Numbered from the stretch's first letter, positions 31,099 through 43,389 are shown. The stretch: 64,000 nt of DNA from Gonocerus acuteangulatus (GCA_946811695.1 OX328131.1:6699826-6763825), one strand, 5' to 3'. The notes: generated by a model not told the origin, from the sequence alone. Numbers and translations: made by a program.

Positions 31099-31617
31099 TA
31101 TAATTAAAAAATAATAATAAAATAGTGATTTTAACAAAGACAAAAACCCGTTCAAAAGAACAAAACAAACACATTTGAAGTTTTAAGCATTTATTTCTCC
31201 GATTGACATGGCCTAATCGAAAATTGCTTCAGAATCATTTTTGTAGAGCATTTAGTATGATTTTGAATGATTACCTTCCACTTACCAAGATTTCCAACCG
31301 TTTTCGAGATATTAAGGAAAATGGGGTCTCCCGTGGTCTATTGGCTAGCGCGCTGGATTCATAAGCGGGAGATGGTGGGTTCGATCCCCACCGGCGGGAG
31401 GAATTTTCTCATCTCACGGCTCGCTGAGAAAATTCCTGGCTACACCCTGGACGTCGGCCCTAATGGCCAAGATTTGTCGATGCGCCGTAAAAAAAAATAA
31501 AAAAAAAAAAAAAAAAAAAATTAAGGACCATATACGAAGTTCCCAAAACTTTTCAGGTCTAAAAATAAACTATTTTATTCTAATCCTATGGAGGGAGGGA
31601 GGAACCGCGCTAAAATC
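30747..31617 (+). mobile_element. HINE-1 copy, internally deleted, with nested SINE
   Basis: 5' end AAAAGTCCGAACTGCTTCAT and TTAGCGCGGTTCC, body CATTTATTTCTCCGATTGAC, a TA run at about 31060-31097, and the 3' end GGAGGGAGGAACCGCGCTAA at 31593-31614. A SINE splits it at 31323-31519. Confidence 0.7.
31323..31519 (+). mobile_element. tRNA-derived SINE (SINE-1), full length, nested in HINE-1
   Basis: The tRNA-like head at 31327-31401 has a 7-bp acceptor stem (TCTCCCG with CGGGAGG), a T arm GGTGG-GTTCGATC-CCACC and a CAT-containing loop (TTCATAA), but poor anticodon-stem pairing. A tail of about 90 bp ends GATGCGCCGT and then poly(A). The flanks ATTAAGGAAAAT (31311-31322) and ATTAAGGACCAT (31520-31531) are the target duplication, in HINE-1 sequence normally reading GATATTAAGGAAAATATACG. 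Confidence 0.8.
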
Positions 31618-31931
31618 ATTAAACAAACCAAAATCCGACTTACAGGAACTGCGTCATCATAGCATGTTTCCTTCTTATACCTAGTGGCATTAGGAAAACT
31701 TGAAGTAGAAAAAGTTAACCCTTTAAAAGCTCCGAGCTCATATCGTCCCTGCCATGTCAAACTATCGATTACGCAAATCGGAGCAAACTAGTGAAAAAAA
31801 CATTCTATCAATTGACGAATTAATATATTAACATATGGTCCCATTCGATAGTTTATTTAAGGCATTAAAGGCTATTCTAAAGGGGTTAGAGTTGCTACAA
31901 TTTCAAACAGTCCACATTCCGAAAGCAAAGT

Positions 31932-32090
31932 CTAGGCACATATATGCGGGCGTGAAAAACAGCCCCCAGTCCTCCAGATGTATATATGCGGGGGTGAAAT
32001 GGAGTGCCACAGTGCTCAAGACGCATATATGCGTGCGTGAAAGCTGTGCCCCCAGCACTCTAGACGTATGTATGCGTTCTGCACTCGTCA
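31932..32090 (+). repeat. short tandem repeat with ATATATGCG(G/T)GCGTGAAA
   Basis: Three to four diverged units of about 50-57 bp, each with an ATATATGCGNGNGTGAAA core. Open frames here on both strands reflect the repetition. Confidence 0.55.
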
Positions 32091-32163
32091 AGATCGGCTT
32101 GACTCATACATTATCATATTTCGTCCCTCCAAAAACGGTCAATGGTCGAAGGGGCATACAAAA

Positions 32164-33400
32164 AAGTCCAACTCGCAGGAACTGCGTCATCTTAGCGCGG
32201 TCACAAACATCTTGAAGAAATGGAATAGATTAGCATCACAAATCACAGGAAACTGACAGTAGCCAACATACACAGAAGCGGATAATTGTTAATCTGTATA
32301 AGTCAATACAATTATGTACTGAAAACGTACTTACTCTTCGACTACTGCTGAGAAGGCTCTATTCTAAATAGCCAAAAATTCGTTGTCCTTTTAAGTACCT
32401 TGTTTTACCAGCAAATTCGTTTCACTGTAATAATCATCTGTAAATATGTGCTTCATGGCGAATAAAATTCCATTCTGTCGTGGGTTAAATCTTTTTATAA
32501 AATAAGAAATAACGATAACTTCAGTTGGAGGCTATGAGGAAGGTTATATAGATAGGAGAATTCAAAACAACCTACGTCATCATGATTAGCCACAGCCATC
32601 TTGATTACCACAGCCACTCCAAACTTATTACCAATACCTTTCACCGTTTCTTAGCTTATTTTACTATAATACTAATTTCACTGAGAAATGCAATTTAAAA
32701 CAAGAAACAACCAATTAAAAAGTGAGATAAACGTAGAGAAAAAGTTTTTCGAAACAACAAAACAAACATTTTTTAAGTTTTAAGCGCTTATATCTCGGAT
32801 TGACGTTGCCCCATCGAATATTGCTTCAGAACCTTTTTTGTAGAGAATTTAGTAAGCATTCGAATAGTCACTTTCCACTTACTACGATTTCCCAACCGTT
32901 ATCGAGATATTTGCGAAAAATGTATGAAGATCCGAAAACGTTTCATGTCTATTAATAAAATATTTTTTTCGCATACTTCCTTAACTCCAAATATAACCAA
33001 AATTTAAAAATCTTAGTTGGGATTAATTTCCAAGTTGTAGAAAATATTTCAATTGAATCCCGCGATTCTAAGTACCCACAAAAAAATAATGACTTACAAA
33101 AACATTGATTCCACTTTTCTCAAAAACGGTTACAGATATCGCCTTAAAAATGGTTTCATTCGTTTTCCTATGTTAAGAAACATATAAAACAAGTACTTGC
33201 AAGCATATAAACGCAAAAACGTAAGCGTTACGATTTTTTTGCGCAAATTTCGCCCCAAATACTATCTTCCCGTGAGTGAATTCTGCTGGTTAACGAACTT
33301 GACCTTTCAAATTAGAAAACAGATTTTTGTACCAAATTTCATCAAAATCGGGCCATTTTTGAGCTTGCTAGAGCGTTAACAGACAAGCATATATATATAA

Positions 33401-33460
<60 letters not shown>

Positions 33461-33597
33461 ATTTGAGCCACCTATATTTTCGTGATCTATAGGACCTGAA
33501 ACGTGAAAGTTTCTAGTCGGCACTTCCGGATTGCGTCGTGAGGTCATCCTCATAAGTGGGTTCTCCCTATGGAGATAGGGAGTAACCGCGCTAAAAG
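32164..33597 (+). mobile_element. full-length HINE-1 element
   Basis: 5' AAGTCCAACTCGCAGGAACT with subterminal TTAGCGCGGT at 32192; body landmarks ATATCTCGGATTGACGTTGC, ATTTCATCAAAATCGGGCCA and CAGACAAGCATATATA; TA microsatellite at 33399-33455; 3' foldback TCCCTAT...ATAGGGA followed by GTAACCGCGCTAA to 33594. It shares the same early body (ATTAGCATCACAAATCACAG) with the copy at 36666, so the two form a subfamily. Confidence 0.72.
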
Positions 33598-33779
33598 GGG
33601 AAATTGTATTTTCAAACAACTGTAAGACAGGAAGAATGGTATATAAGGAACGATAAGGGCCGCCGAGACCGGGAGCGCCGCCATCTTATCCCACTGTTAC
33701 GGTGTAAGTAACCCTTCACACCTGTGGAGATACTCGTCCCGAACGACAGTTAGCGGTTATACGATAAACGCTGCATCTT

Positions 33780-34670
33780 CATTGGACCCGTATTTCTCCC
33801 GATCCGATCGAATCCGATTTGGTTGGACCGACAGCCACCGACGTGAGTGCCTACATTGGTCCCGACCCGATCCGATCCGATTTAGTCTGTAATGACCTCG
33901 TAGTGAAGTAAAAATGATTAATTTAAGAAATACCACCTAATAAGCATATAAACCTTATGTTTGAGGTATGAAGGAGGAGTTGAGAGGCCAATGTATCTTC
34001 TGGAACTATATCAGTCTTGAAAAAAAAATCTTAGTGTAACAGGTAATTTTTAACTGTTACACTACGGTAAGAGAAGCGTTAGTATTCATATTTTAAAATT
34101 ATTTATTCCTAGAAATTGGATGGTTATAAACATATTTCCACGTAATTTAATGAACAAGAAAAAAAAATGTGAATTGACAAAGTTGTTTTATTTAAAAATA
34201 AAATTCATTGAAATCGGTTCAGATGCAAGAGGCTGTAGACCTTTTTAAAACACGATATATCCTTCGGCGCCATTTTGTGTCGTCGGTCCGAAAGCGGTCT
34301 AGAAACAAACACGTTTGAACGGCCGAGAATCGGTGGCCATCGGATCGGGTCGGGCCCAATGTAAGCACCTCCATTGAGATGAATGTGTTTGTTTCTCCTC
34401 CGACAGTCGGTGGCTATCGGATCGGGTCGGGACCTACGTAAGCAACTCTATTGAGATGTATGTGTTTGTTTTTCCTCCGACAGTCGGTGGCTATCGGATC
34501 GGGTCGGGACTAATGTAAGCACCTCCATTGAGATGAATGTGTTTGTTTCTCCTCCGACAGTCGGTGGCCATCGGATCGGGTCGGGACTAATGTAGGCACC
34601 TCCATTGAGATGAATGTGTTTGTTTTTCCTCCGACAGTCGGTGGCTATCGGACCAATGTAGGTAGACCCT
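33780..34670. repeat. inverted repeat with 77-bp tandem units in the right arm
   Basis: The right part has about four units of 77 bp (GACAGTCGGTGGCTATCGGA, TCGGGTCGGGACTAATGTAA, CACCTCCATTGAGATGAATG) spaced at 34403, 34480, 34557 and 34634. The left part at 33790-33890 is the reverse complement of one unit (CCGACCCGATCCGATCCGAT, GACCGACAGCCACCGACG). It may be a foldback transposon whose one arm expanded. Confidence 0.65.
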
Positions 34671-34679
34671 AAAAGTACA

Positions 34680-35157
34680 CCGTAGAGACAGAAGATCTTC
34701 AGAAGAAATTCGCCACCTAGGAGTTAATCCTCAATAGTTGCAAGCATCTTCAAAAATAACCTCTAACGTTGGAGCGTTACTCGAAAGTGAAAAACCAGAA
34801 GAATGAAAAACTTCACTTTGTGATAAACTGCGATATTAAAACTAATCCGAAAGGAAATGATATTGAACCGTCTCTCGTTGCTCGAATAGCCATAACAGCT
34901 ATAAATGGTCTGACGAACTCCAATAAATCAATAGAACATTGAATTGGAAAAATTCTAGAGGAAAAGGAAATGGGAAAGTGCAGGAAATGAGAGCTGGAAA
35001 AGCGGGCGACAAATAGAGATATTGAGAAAATTCCGGGTGTATATGGGGTGGAAAATGGGGGGAGGGGGTGACGACGGACACACAAAAGGGTGGGGGGGGG
35101 GGTATTTACTTTCATATATAGTTCTGGACAAAATCAAAATTTATTTAGTTTTATTGA
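34680..35157. other. sequence without recognised gene
   Basis: A/G-rich on plus with G runs at 35057-35102; overlapping minus-strand frames are composition artefacts. Confidence 0.4.
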
Positions 35158-36012
35158 TTTACTAGCTGTTACCCAGTGTGCCATGCTACACCTACTTTCT
35201 GCCTATGACTCTCCCCGTATCAAGATCTACCTGTATACCCAGTTACGTCAAAATCTGTCAAACGGTGTGAATTTGTATAGTGTTGTGTAGTATCTGTATA
35301 GTGATGTCTTGTGAAACAGCCAACAGAGGCCAGCACCACAGCAGTTCATATTACATCCAATAGAGGCCAGCACTACAGTATGCGAGTAGATAGCTCTTAT
35401 CAAAGAAGGCCAGCTCTCCATAGTTAGATAGTGACTGTTGATATAAAATTGAAATAAACTGCATTACATGATTATATAATGATGTAAAGTCCTCAATGAG
35501 TTCGAGTTCTTCTAATTATAACAAATAAATTAGAGACATTATTCAAAATGGCTGTCAATTCAAATTGGCCGTCAGAATCTGAATGGTTCAGTGTAGCCTA
35601 TTTTTCTTAAACAAAACTTTTGACCTTTTGACCAAATTTTGAAATTTGACTATTTTGACCTAGCCTAGGAGATTTCCCGTATCAAGACCTACCTGTGTGC
35701 CAAGTTTGGTCAAACTCGGTCAAACGGTGTAGATTTTTATAAGGCACTAACAGACAAACGGACATTAGGTTTGGTTGCCCTGGCACCAGCAAGCATACCT
35801 TCTATCATAGACCTAGCAGCCAGTCACCAGATGCAGGCCACTAAGGTAGAACTGGCACGGGGGACTCTCCTCAACCTTGGCTAGGTCCGCCTCCCGCTGG
35901 CCGTCGGGCTCTGTTTCCGCTTTCGATACTACCAACGGACCGACCAGGGGGCACAAAAAAGACAAACAGACATACGGACAAACAGACGGACACGTGATAT
36001 TTATATATATAG
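35158..36012 (+). repeat. TAGCTGTTACCC repeat family, copy 3, with GC-rich insertion
   Basis: It matches copy 1 from TAGCTGTTACCCAGTGTGCC through ACCTACCTGTGTGCCAAGTT. Near 35763-35955 a GC-rich stretch (GGCACGGGGGACTCTCCTCA, CGCCTCCCGCTGGCCGTCGG) absent from other copies interrupts the tail, which then resumes with CAGACGGACACGTGATAT. Confidence 0.65.
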
Positions 36013-36039
36013 ATTTGTGAGTATCCGCAACGAATTAGT

Positions 36040-36660
36040 AATTCATTGTTGTCACAGTATTCGTGTGTTCTTATGTTAAACGGTTCGTGGAGTGCTCGTC
36101 TTCGTTTGTATAAGTCAATGCACGTATTGTCTGAGTGTGTGTGTGCGTGGATTGTGCAGGTATTTCATTTTAGAAATGAACTATTGTAAGGGTATATTCC
36201 AATGGTGGCTTTCCTGCCTCCACATAGAAACTCTGCCATGGACTCGATCTGAAAGATCCTGTGGCTAATATGATTCCAGTTGAGTAAATCGAATCTGGTA
36301 TTTTCAGCGTGTACTTATTGGAAGGTGAACATGTAATACAGCCATAATTCAGAAGTGATCTGGTGAAGGCTCTGTATGCTGTAAGCATAGAACATCTGTC
36401 ACCACCCCGTTTCGTATTACTCGGATTCTTTAGTAAATTCAAGTATTTTTTGCGTTTAATACTCGTAGATGTTTCTTCAGAGACGTTAAACCCTATTAAT
36501 GATGACCAATTCTCTAGGTTCCTTACTGTGTCTTGTAGTCTGTATTGTGTTGGCTGAATGTCAGGGGTTTATGTGTAAATGAGTAAGTCGTCAGCAAATA
36601 AGCAAAAGTTTACTGTGTCTTGTAGTCTGTATTGGCAACAGTTTACTCTGTCAGGTATGA
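36040..36660 (-). pseudogene. RNase-H-group LINE, RT fragment with FADD box
   Basis: On minus, FADDLLIYT (the RT catalytic F-A-D-D) lies near 36590, followed by RNLENWSSLIGFNVSEETST, a frame with TRSLLNYGCITCSPSNKYTL, IPDSIYSTGIILATGSFRSS and YVEAGKPPLEY to about 36170. A stop interrupts after FADD, and a direct duplication of ACTGTGTCTTGTAGTCTGTA (36523 and 36613) lies near the 5' edge. The same family continues in the LINE at the right edge of the window. Confidence 0.7.
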
Positions 36661-36665
36661 AAAGA

Positions 36666-37722
36666 GTCCGACTTGCAGCAACTGCGTCATCTTAGCGCGG
36701 TTACTTACATCTCGAAGAAATGGAATAAATTAGCATCACAAATCACAGGAAACTGACAGCAGCCAACTTACACAGAAGCGGATAATTCTTAATCTGTATA
36801 AGTCAATACAATTATGTACTGATAGCGTACATACTCTTTGACTACTGCTGAGAAAGCTCTATTCTAAACAACCAAAAATTCTTTGTCATTTTAAGTATCT
36901 TGTTTTACTAGCAAATTCGTTTTACTGTTATAATCAACTGTAAATATAAGCTTCATGGCGAATAAAATTCCATTCTGTCGTGGGTTAAATCTTTCTATAA
37001 AATAAGAAATAACGGTAACTTCAGTTAGAGGCTATGAGGAAGGTTATATAGACAGGAGAATTCAAAACACCTACGTCATCAGGATTAACCACTGCCATCT
37101 TGATTACCACAGCCACTCCAAACTTATTACCAATACCTTTCACCGTTTCTTAGCTTATTTTACTACAATACTAATATTACTGATAAATGCAATTTAAAAC
37201 AAGAAACAACCAATTAAAAAGTGAGATAAACAAAGAGAAAACCCCTTTCAAAATAACAAAACAAACACTTTTTAAGTTTTAAGCGCTTATATCTCTGATT
37301 GACGTTGCCCCATCGAATATTGCTTCAGAATCTTTTTTGTATAGAATTTAGTAAGCATTCGAATGGACACCTTCCTCTTACCACGATTTCCCAACCGTTA
37401 TCGAGATATTTATGAAAAATGTATGAAGTTCCGAAAACTTTTCATGTCTATTAATAAAATAATTGTTTTCGCATACTTCCTTAACTCCAAATATAACCAA
37501 AATTTAAACATCTTAGTTGGGATTAACTTCCAAGTTGTAGAAAATATTTCAATTGAATTCCGCGATTCTAAGTACTCACAAGAATATAATGACTTACGAA
37601 AACATTGATTCCACTTTTCTCAGGAACAGTTACAGATATCGCCTTATAAATGGTTTCATTCGTTTTCTTATGTTAAGAAACCTATAAAGTAGCTAAAAGT
37701 ACCTGCAAGCATATAAACTCAA
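36666..37722 (+). mobile_element. HINE-1 copy interrupted before its TA run
   Basis: Starts AGTCCGACTTGCAGCAACTG with TTAGCGCGGTTAC and follows the 32164 copy through CAAGCATATAAACTCAAA, where another HINE-1 5' end begins at 37724. The normal continuation (ACGTAAGCGTTACGA) is absent, so this copy is truncated by that junction. Confidence 0.65.
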
Positions 37723-37723
37723 A

Positions 37724-38330
37724 AAGTCCGACTCGCAGGAACTGCATCATCTTAGCGCGGTTCCGTTCTTATCCGAAGTGCGATTAGTAAAGGAATAGTA
37801 GCAGCTATCGGTAGGTTTTGATCTGTCGTTAAAAATATAAAATAAAATCTCAAAGAGAAGGAAGCTTAAAGAGCCACATATGGAAACTGACAGTTTTCTA
37901 AACGGATGGGACTCTCCCGTCATCGCGACGCTCACTCTAGGAAAACTCTATTACCAATATGATTCTTATTTTCTCAGCTTTAATGAAATACTCATTCCAC
38001 CGTTAAATAAACTTAAAAAACAAAAGTGAGGTAAACAGTGACAAAAACCCGTTTAAAATAACAAAACTAACACTTTCGTAGTTTTAAGCACTTACTTCTC
38101 CGACTGACATTGCCCCATCGAAATTTGCTTCAGAATCTTTTTTTTTAGAGAATTTAGTAAGCTTTTGAATGGTTAAATCGTACTTCCCACGATTTCTTAA
38201 CTGTTTTGAAGATATTAAGGGGGGAAAATGGTGCTAATACCTACCGATAGCTGCTATATTCCTTCACTAATCGCACTTGAGATAAGAACGGAACCGCGCT
38301 AAGACGAAGCAGTTCCTGCGGGTCGGACTT
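37724..38330. mobile_element. HINE-1-derived element with two inverted 5' ends
   Basis: 37724-37817 (AAGTCCGACTCGCAGGAACT ... GGTTCCGTTCTTATCC ... GCAGCTATCGGTAGGTTTTG) is inverted at about 38238-38330 with few mismatches. Between them is HINE-1 body (ACTTACTTCTCCGACTGACA). It therefore has 5' termini on both sides and no 3' hairpin, unlike the normal copies. Confidence 0.7.
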
Positions 38331-38331
38331 T

Positions 38332-38984
38332 TTTTTTGTCAGACAAATTAATGTATTATGTTTATATTATAATATAAATATTATGTTTATAAGAAGAGCA
38401 AATCACTTTAATTGCGGTGTAAAATATTGTTGCTAGCTAAATCTAAGTATTATATAAGCTCATAAGGAAAAAATGGTGCTAATGACTCAGATTTCGATAC
38501 ACCATAAAAGAAAAAAAAAATTAAGGACAATATACAAAGATTCCGAAGTATTTCATGTCTGTTAATAAAATATTTTATTCTAATCCCAATAACGCAACAC
38601 TTATACACAAATAAACTTTTTTTAGGTACCTATTTAATACGTATAAAATAAGGCTATAATGAGCGATCCGCTGTGGCATACACCAAGTACTACCACCGTG
38701 TGGAGTGCAACTAGTATAGACCGGTACGTCTGTACCACTGCGGCTGTTCTGATACTGGCAAAAATTAGAAATCCTACATTCCTAAAGTTGTTTGGAGGCT
38801 TATCTTTATGACTCTAGACAAGGACTTAAAGATGACGAGGGTACACAGGGAGACGAGGGTACCTGGGGACAGGGAAAACGCCCCCCACCCTAAGCCTCCT
38901 AGCTCCTCACCTTCGAATTCATATGATTTCGTTCAATGAATTTAAAAAAAAAATTAATAAATAGATAAAAACTTCTGAAAATAG
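38332..38984. other. sequence without recognised gene
   Basis: AT-rich, with a short poly(A) and a less AT-rich stretch at 38660-38920. No coding or RNA seen. Confidence 0.4.
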
Positions 38985-40369
38985 GGAATACCAAAAACAA
39001 TTCTAAAGAACGAAATCAACACCAGTACAGTAATCTAGATATTCATAGGGCATCTTCGAATTCCAAGATACCGTTGAAACAAAATATTGTTTCTATATAT
39101 ACGTATCCTGTTTTATTGACTAATACATTTGACTAATATAAGCAATCACAAAAATAACGAGCAGTGAAAAAAAACTGTAGGAAACACACAAAAAGATTCG
39201 TTCAAATGAACGAAATTACCTATGTTTTAAGCACTTATTTCTCCAAATATGACCATCCCATCGCAAATGTCTTCAAAACATTTTTTGTAGAAAATTTAGT
39301 AACCTTTCGAATGGTAATCTTTTGCTTGCCAAGATTCCAAACCGTTTTCGTGATATTAATGAAAATATACGAAGTTCCCAAAACTTTTCATGTCAAAAAA
39401 TGAAATATTTTATTTTAATCCTTCCTTTACTCCAAACGTAACCAAATTTTCAACATATTAGTTTTGATAAAATTCAAACATGGAGAAAATGTTTCAACTG
39501 AAGCCCATGATTCAAAGTACCAAAATCAAAGACAAAAAGAACAGTTCGAATAAGCGAAATCAATTACTTTAAAGTTTTAAGCACTTATTTCTCCGATTGA
39601 CATCGCCTAATCAAAACTTTCATTAGAACCTTTTTTGTAGAGCATTTAGTAAGCTTTCTAATGGTAATCTTTTGTTTCGCGAGATTCTCAACCTTTATCG
39701 AGATATTAAGAAAAGTATACAAAGTTACCAAAACTTTTCATGTCTGTTCATAAAATATTTTATTCTAACCCTTCCTTAACTCCAAACGTAACATAACCTT
39801 CTACATATTAGTTTTAATGAAAGTAGAACATGCAGATAATGTTTCAACTAAATCCCGTGATTCTAAGTACCCAAACCAAAAACGGTATTCAAAAACTATT
39901 TTTCCAATTTTCTCGAAAACGGTTAAAGCTATCGCCTTGAAAATGGTTTCATTCGTTTTCCTAGCCCAAGAAGCCTATAAAAAGAGTACTTACAAGCGTA
40001 TGAACTCAAAAACGTAAGCGTTACGATTTTTTCTGCACGAATTTCGCCCCAAACGCCATCTTCCAGTGGGCGGATTTTGCTGGTTAACGAACTTGACCTT
40101 TCAAATTGGACGACTGATTTTTGTACCAAATTTCATCAAAATCGGACCATCAGGGAAGCCAGAAATGAGCGAACAGACAAATATATATATATATATAAAT
40201 AAATATATACATATATATATATATATATACAAATTTGAACCACCGTTATTTTCGGTCTCTAGGGGTTCTGAAACGCGAAATTTTCTTGTCGGCACTTCCG
40301 GATTGTTTCATTGTATCAACCTTATAAGCGGGGTTCCTCCCTATGGGGGAGGGAGGAACCGCGCTAAAA
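38985..40369 (+). mobile_element. HINE-1 copy with intact 3' end
   Basis: Body matches 3406-4494, then GTACCAAATTTCATCAAAAT, GAGCGAACAGACAAATATAT, a TA run and the 3' end: hairpin GGTTCCTCCC...GGGAGGAACC and GGAACCGCGCTAA at 40355-40367. The 5' terminus is not seen. Two bodies may be joined, since the ATTTCTCCGATTGACA landmark recurs. Confidence 0.65.
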
Positions 40370-40662
40370 CGTAAGCGTTACGATTTTCTTTGCGCGAATT
40401 TCGCCCCAAACACTATCTTTTAGTGTGCGGATTCTGCTGGTTAACGAACTTGACCTTTCAAATTAGACGACAGATTTTTATGCCAAATTTCTTTAAAATC
40501 GGACCATTTTTGAGCTTGCTAGAGCGCGAACAGACAAGCATAAATATATACATATATATATACATATACAAATTTGGGTCACCTATATTTTCGTGATCTA
40601 TAGGGTCTGAACCGTGAAAGTTTCTAGTCGGCACTTCCGGATTGCGTAACCGCGCTAAAACT
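40370..40662 (+). mobile_element. HINE-1 3' fragment directly following another 3' end
   Basis: Directly after GCGCTAAAA it restarts inside the HINE-1 body (CGTAAGCGTTACGATTTTCT), runs through the TA tract and ends TAACCGCGCTAAAA at 40660. It lacks the hairpin. Tandem truncated copies in the same orientation suggest a rolling-circle or recombination product. Confidence 0.6.
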
Positions 40663-40924
40663 AATACCATTGATTGCTATATTGAATATTGTAGTACTTA
40701 GTACACCTCCTTAAGGCACTCCGTTCTCCTGCAGGAATTTATCTGATAGAGTAGAGCCAATCCTCACTCGGAAACGTCTATTAGATAAATAGTTTACTTT
40801 GAAACGCATGATATGCCTTTGTATTTTCCAATTATGCTGTTGGGATATAATTGGCTACGGTACAATAAATTTGCTTTCTGTTTTAATAATTCTCTCATTT
40901 TACTTTAAATTTGGATATGGACGT

Positions 40925-43385
40925 CTTCCTCGCATCCAATCTAATCTCTGGATTCAGACCTCTCACCATATCTTAATCTCTGAATTCCAACCCCTTGCCA
41001 GCTGTTAATCTCTGAATTCAGACCTTCCCTGTCGCCTAATCTCTGGATACAGACCTCCTCCCACCCCCTACTCTCTGCATCCAGACCTCTTCCCATCCCC
41101 TAATCTCTGAATTCACCTGATCCCCCCTTCCCTAAACTCTGCATCCAGACCTCTTCCCATCCCCTAATCTCTGAATTAACCTCCTCCCCCTACCCTCATC
41201 TCTGCATCCAGACCTCTTCCCATCCCCTAATCTCTGGAGGTAGACCTCTTCCCTTCCCCTAGTCTCTGCATCCAGACCTCTTCCCACCCCCTAATCTCTG
41301 GAGGCAGACCTCTTCCCATCCCCTAGTCTCTGGATCCAGACTTCTTCCCATCCCCTAATCTCTAAATTAACCTCCTCCCCCCCTAACCTCTGCATCCAGA
41401 CCTCTTCCCATCTTCTAAACTCTGCAGGCAGACTTCTTCCCATCCCCTAATCTGTGGAGACAGTCCTCTTCCCATCACCAAGAGGCAAACCTCTTACCGC
41501 CCCCTAATCTCTGGAGGCAGACCTCGTCTCTGCCCCTAGTCTCTACGTCCAGACCTCTTCACATCCCCTAATCTCTGAATCCACCTCACCCCCTACCCTC
41601 ATCTCTGCATCTAGACCTTTTACCATGTTCTTAATTCTGGAGATAGGCTTCTTCTTATCCCCTAATCTCTGAAGGTAAACCTCTTCCCACCCCTAGGCTC
41701 TGGAGGCAGACCTCGCCCCTGCCCCTAGTCTCTACGTCCAGACCTCTTCACATCCCCTAATCTCTGAATTCACCTCCTCCCCTACCCTCATCTCTGCATC
41801 TAGACCTTTTCCCATCTTCTAAACTCTGCAGGCAGACTTCTTCCCATCCCCTAATCTGTGGAGACAGTCCTCTTCCCATCACCAAGAGGCAAACCTCTTA
41901 CCGCCCCCTAATCTCTGGAGGCAGACCTCGTCTCTGCCCCTAGTCTCTACGTCCAGACCTCTTCACATCCCCTAATCTCTGAATTTACCTCCTCCCCTAC
42001 CCGTCCAGACCTCTTCACATCCCCTAATCTGTGAATCCACCTCCTCCCCTACCCTCATCTCTGCATCTAGACCTTTTACCATGTTCTTAATTCTGGAGAT
42101 AGGCTTCTTCCCATCCCCTAATCTCTGAAGGTAACCCTCTTCCCACCCCTAGGCTCTGGAGGCAGTCCTCGCCCCTGCCCCTAGTCTCTACGTCCAGACC
42201 TCTTCACATCCCCTAATCTCTGAATTCACCTCCTCCCCTACCCTCATCTCTGCATCTAGACCTTTTCCCATCTTCTAAATTCAGGAGATAGGCTTCTTCC
42301 CATCCCCTAATCTCTGAAGGTAAACCTCTTCCCACCCCTAGGCTCTGGAGGCAGACCTCGTCCCTGCCCCTAGTCTCTAAGTCCAGACCTCTTCACATCC
42401 CCTAATCTCTGAATCCACCTCCTCCCCTACCCTCATCTCTGCATCTAGACCTTTTCCCATCTTCTAAATTTCGGAGATAGGCTTCTTCCCATCCCCTAAT
42501 CTCTGAAGGTAAACCTCTTCCCACCCCTAGGCTCTGGAGGCAGACCTCGCCCCTGCCCCTAGTCTCTACGTCCAGACCTCTTCACATCCCCTAATCTCTG
42601 AATTCACCTCCTCCCCTACCCTCATCTCTGCATCTAGACCTTTTCCCATCTTCTAAACTCTGCAGGCAGACTTCTTCCCATCCCCTAATCTGTGGAGACA
42701 GTCCTCTTCCCATCACCAAGAGGCAAACCTCTTACCGCCCCCTAATCTCTGCAGGCAGACCTCGTCTCTGCCCCTAGTCTCTACGTCCAGACCTCTTCAC
42801 ATCCCCTAATCTCTGAATTTACCTCCTCCCCTACCCGTCCAGACCTCTTCACATCCCCTAATCTCTGAATCCACCTCACCCCCTACCCTCATCTCTGCAT
42901 CTAGACCTTTTACCATGTTCTTAATTCTGGATATAGGCTTCTTCCCATCCCCTAATCTCTGAAGGTAACCCTCTTCCCACCCCTAGGCTCTGGAGGCAGA
43001 CCTCGCCCCTGCCCCTAGTCTCTACGTCCAGACCTCTTCACATCCCCTAATCTCTGAATTCACCTCCTCCCCTACCCTCATCTCTGCATCTAGACCTTTT
43101 CCCATCTTCTAAATTCAGGAGATAGGCTTCTTCCCATCCCCTAATCTCTGAAGGTAAACCTCTTCCCACCCCTAGGCTCTGGAGGCAGACCTTGTCCCTG
43201 CCCCTAGTCTCTAAGTCCAGACCTCTTCACATCCCCTAATCTCTGAATCCACCTCCTCCCCTACCCTCATCTCTGCATCTAGACCTTTTCCCATCTTCTA
43301 AATTCTGGAGATAGGCTTCTTCCCATCCCCTAATCTCTGAAGGTAAACCTCTTCCCACCCCTAGGCTCTGGAGGCAGACATCTTC
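40925..43385. repeat. C/T-rich minisatellite of about 2.5 kb with higher-order structure
   Basis: Basic units of about 30-35 bp carry CATCCCCTAATCTCTGAATT, GACCTCTTCCCATC and similar phrases. Composite units of roughly 190-240 bp repeat, marked by TCTCTACGTCCAGACCTCTT near 41541, 41731, 41946, 42186, 42564, 42778 and 43019, and by GGCTCTGGAGGCAGACCTCG. Strong strand asymmetry (pyrimidine-rich on plus). Not coding. Confidence 0.9.
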
Positions 43386-43389
43386 ACGC

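Noticed and set aside
31327..31401. Functional tRNA-Met gene
   Set aside because: Acceptor stem and T arm pair, but the anticodon stem does not, and it is fused to a SINE body with poly(A) and target duplication.
34813..35137. Three overlapping Pro/Ser/Phe-rich minus-strand frames
   Set aside because: They reflect G/A-rich composition on plus; no domain or start context.
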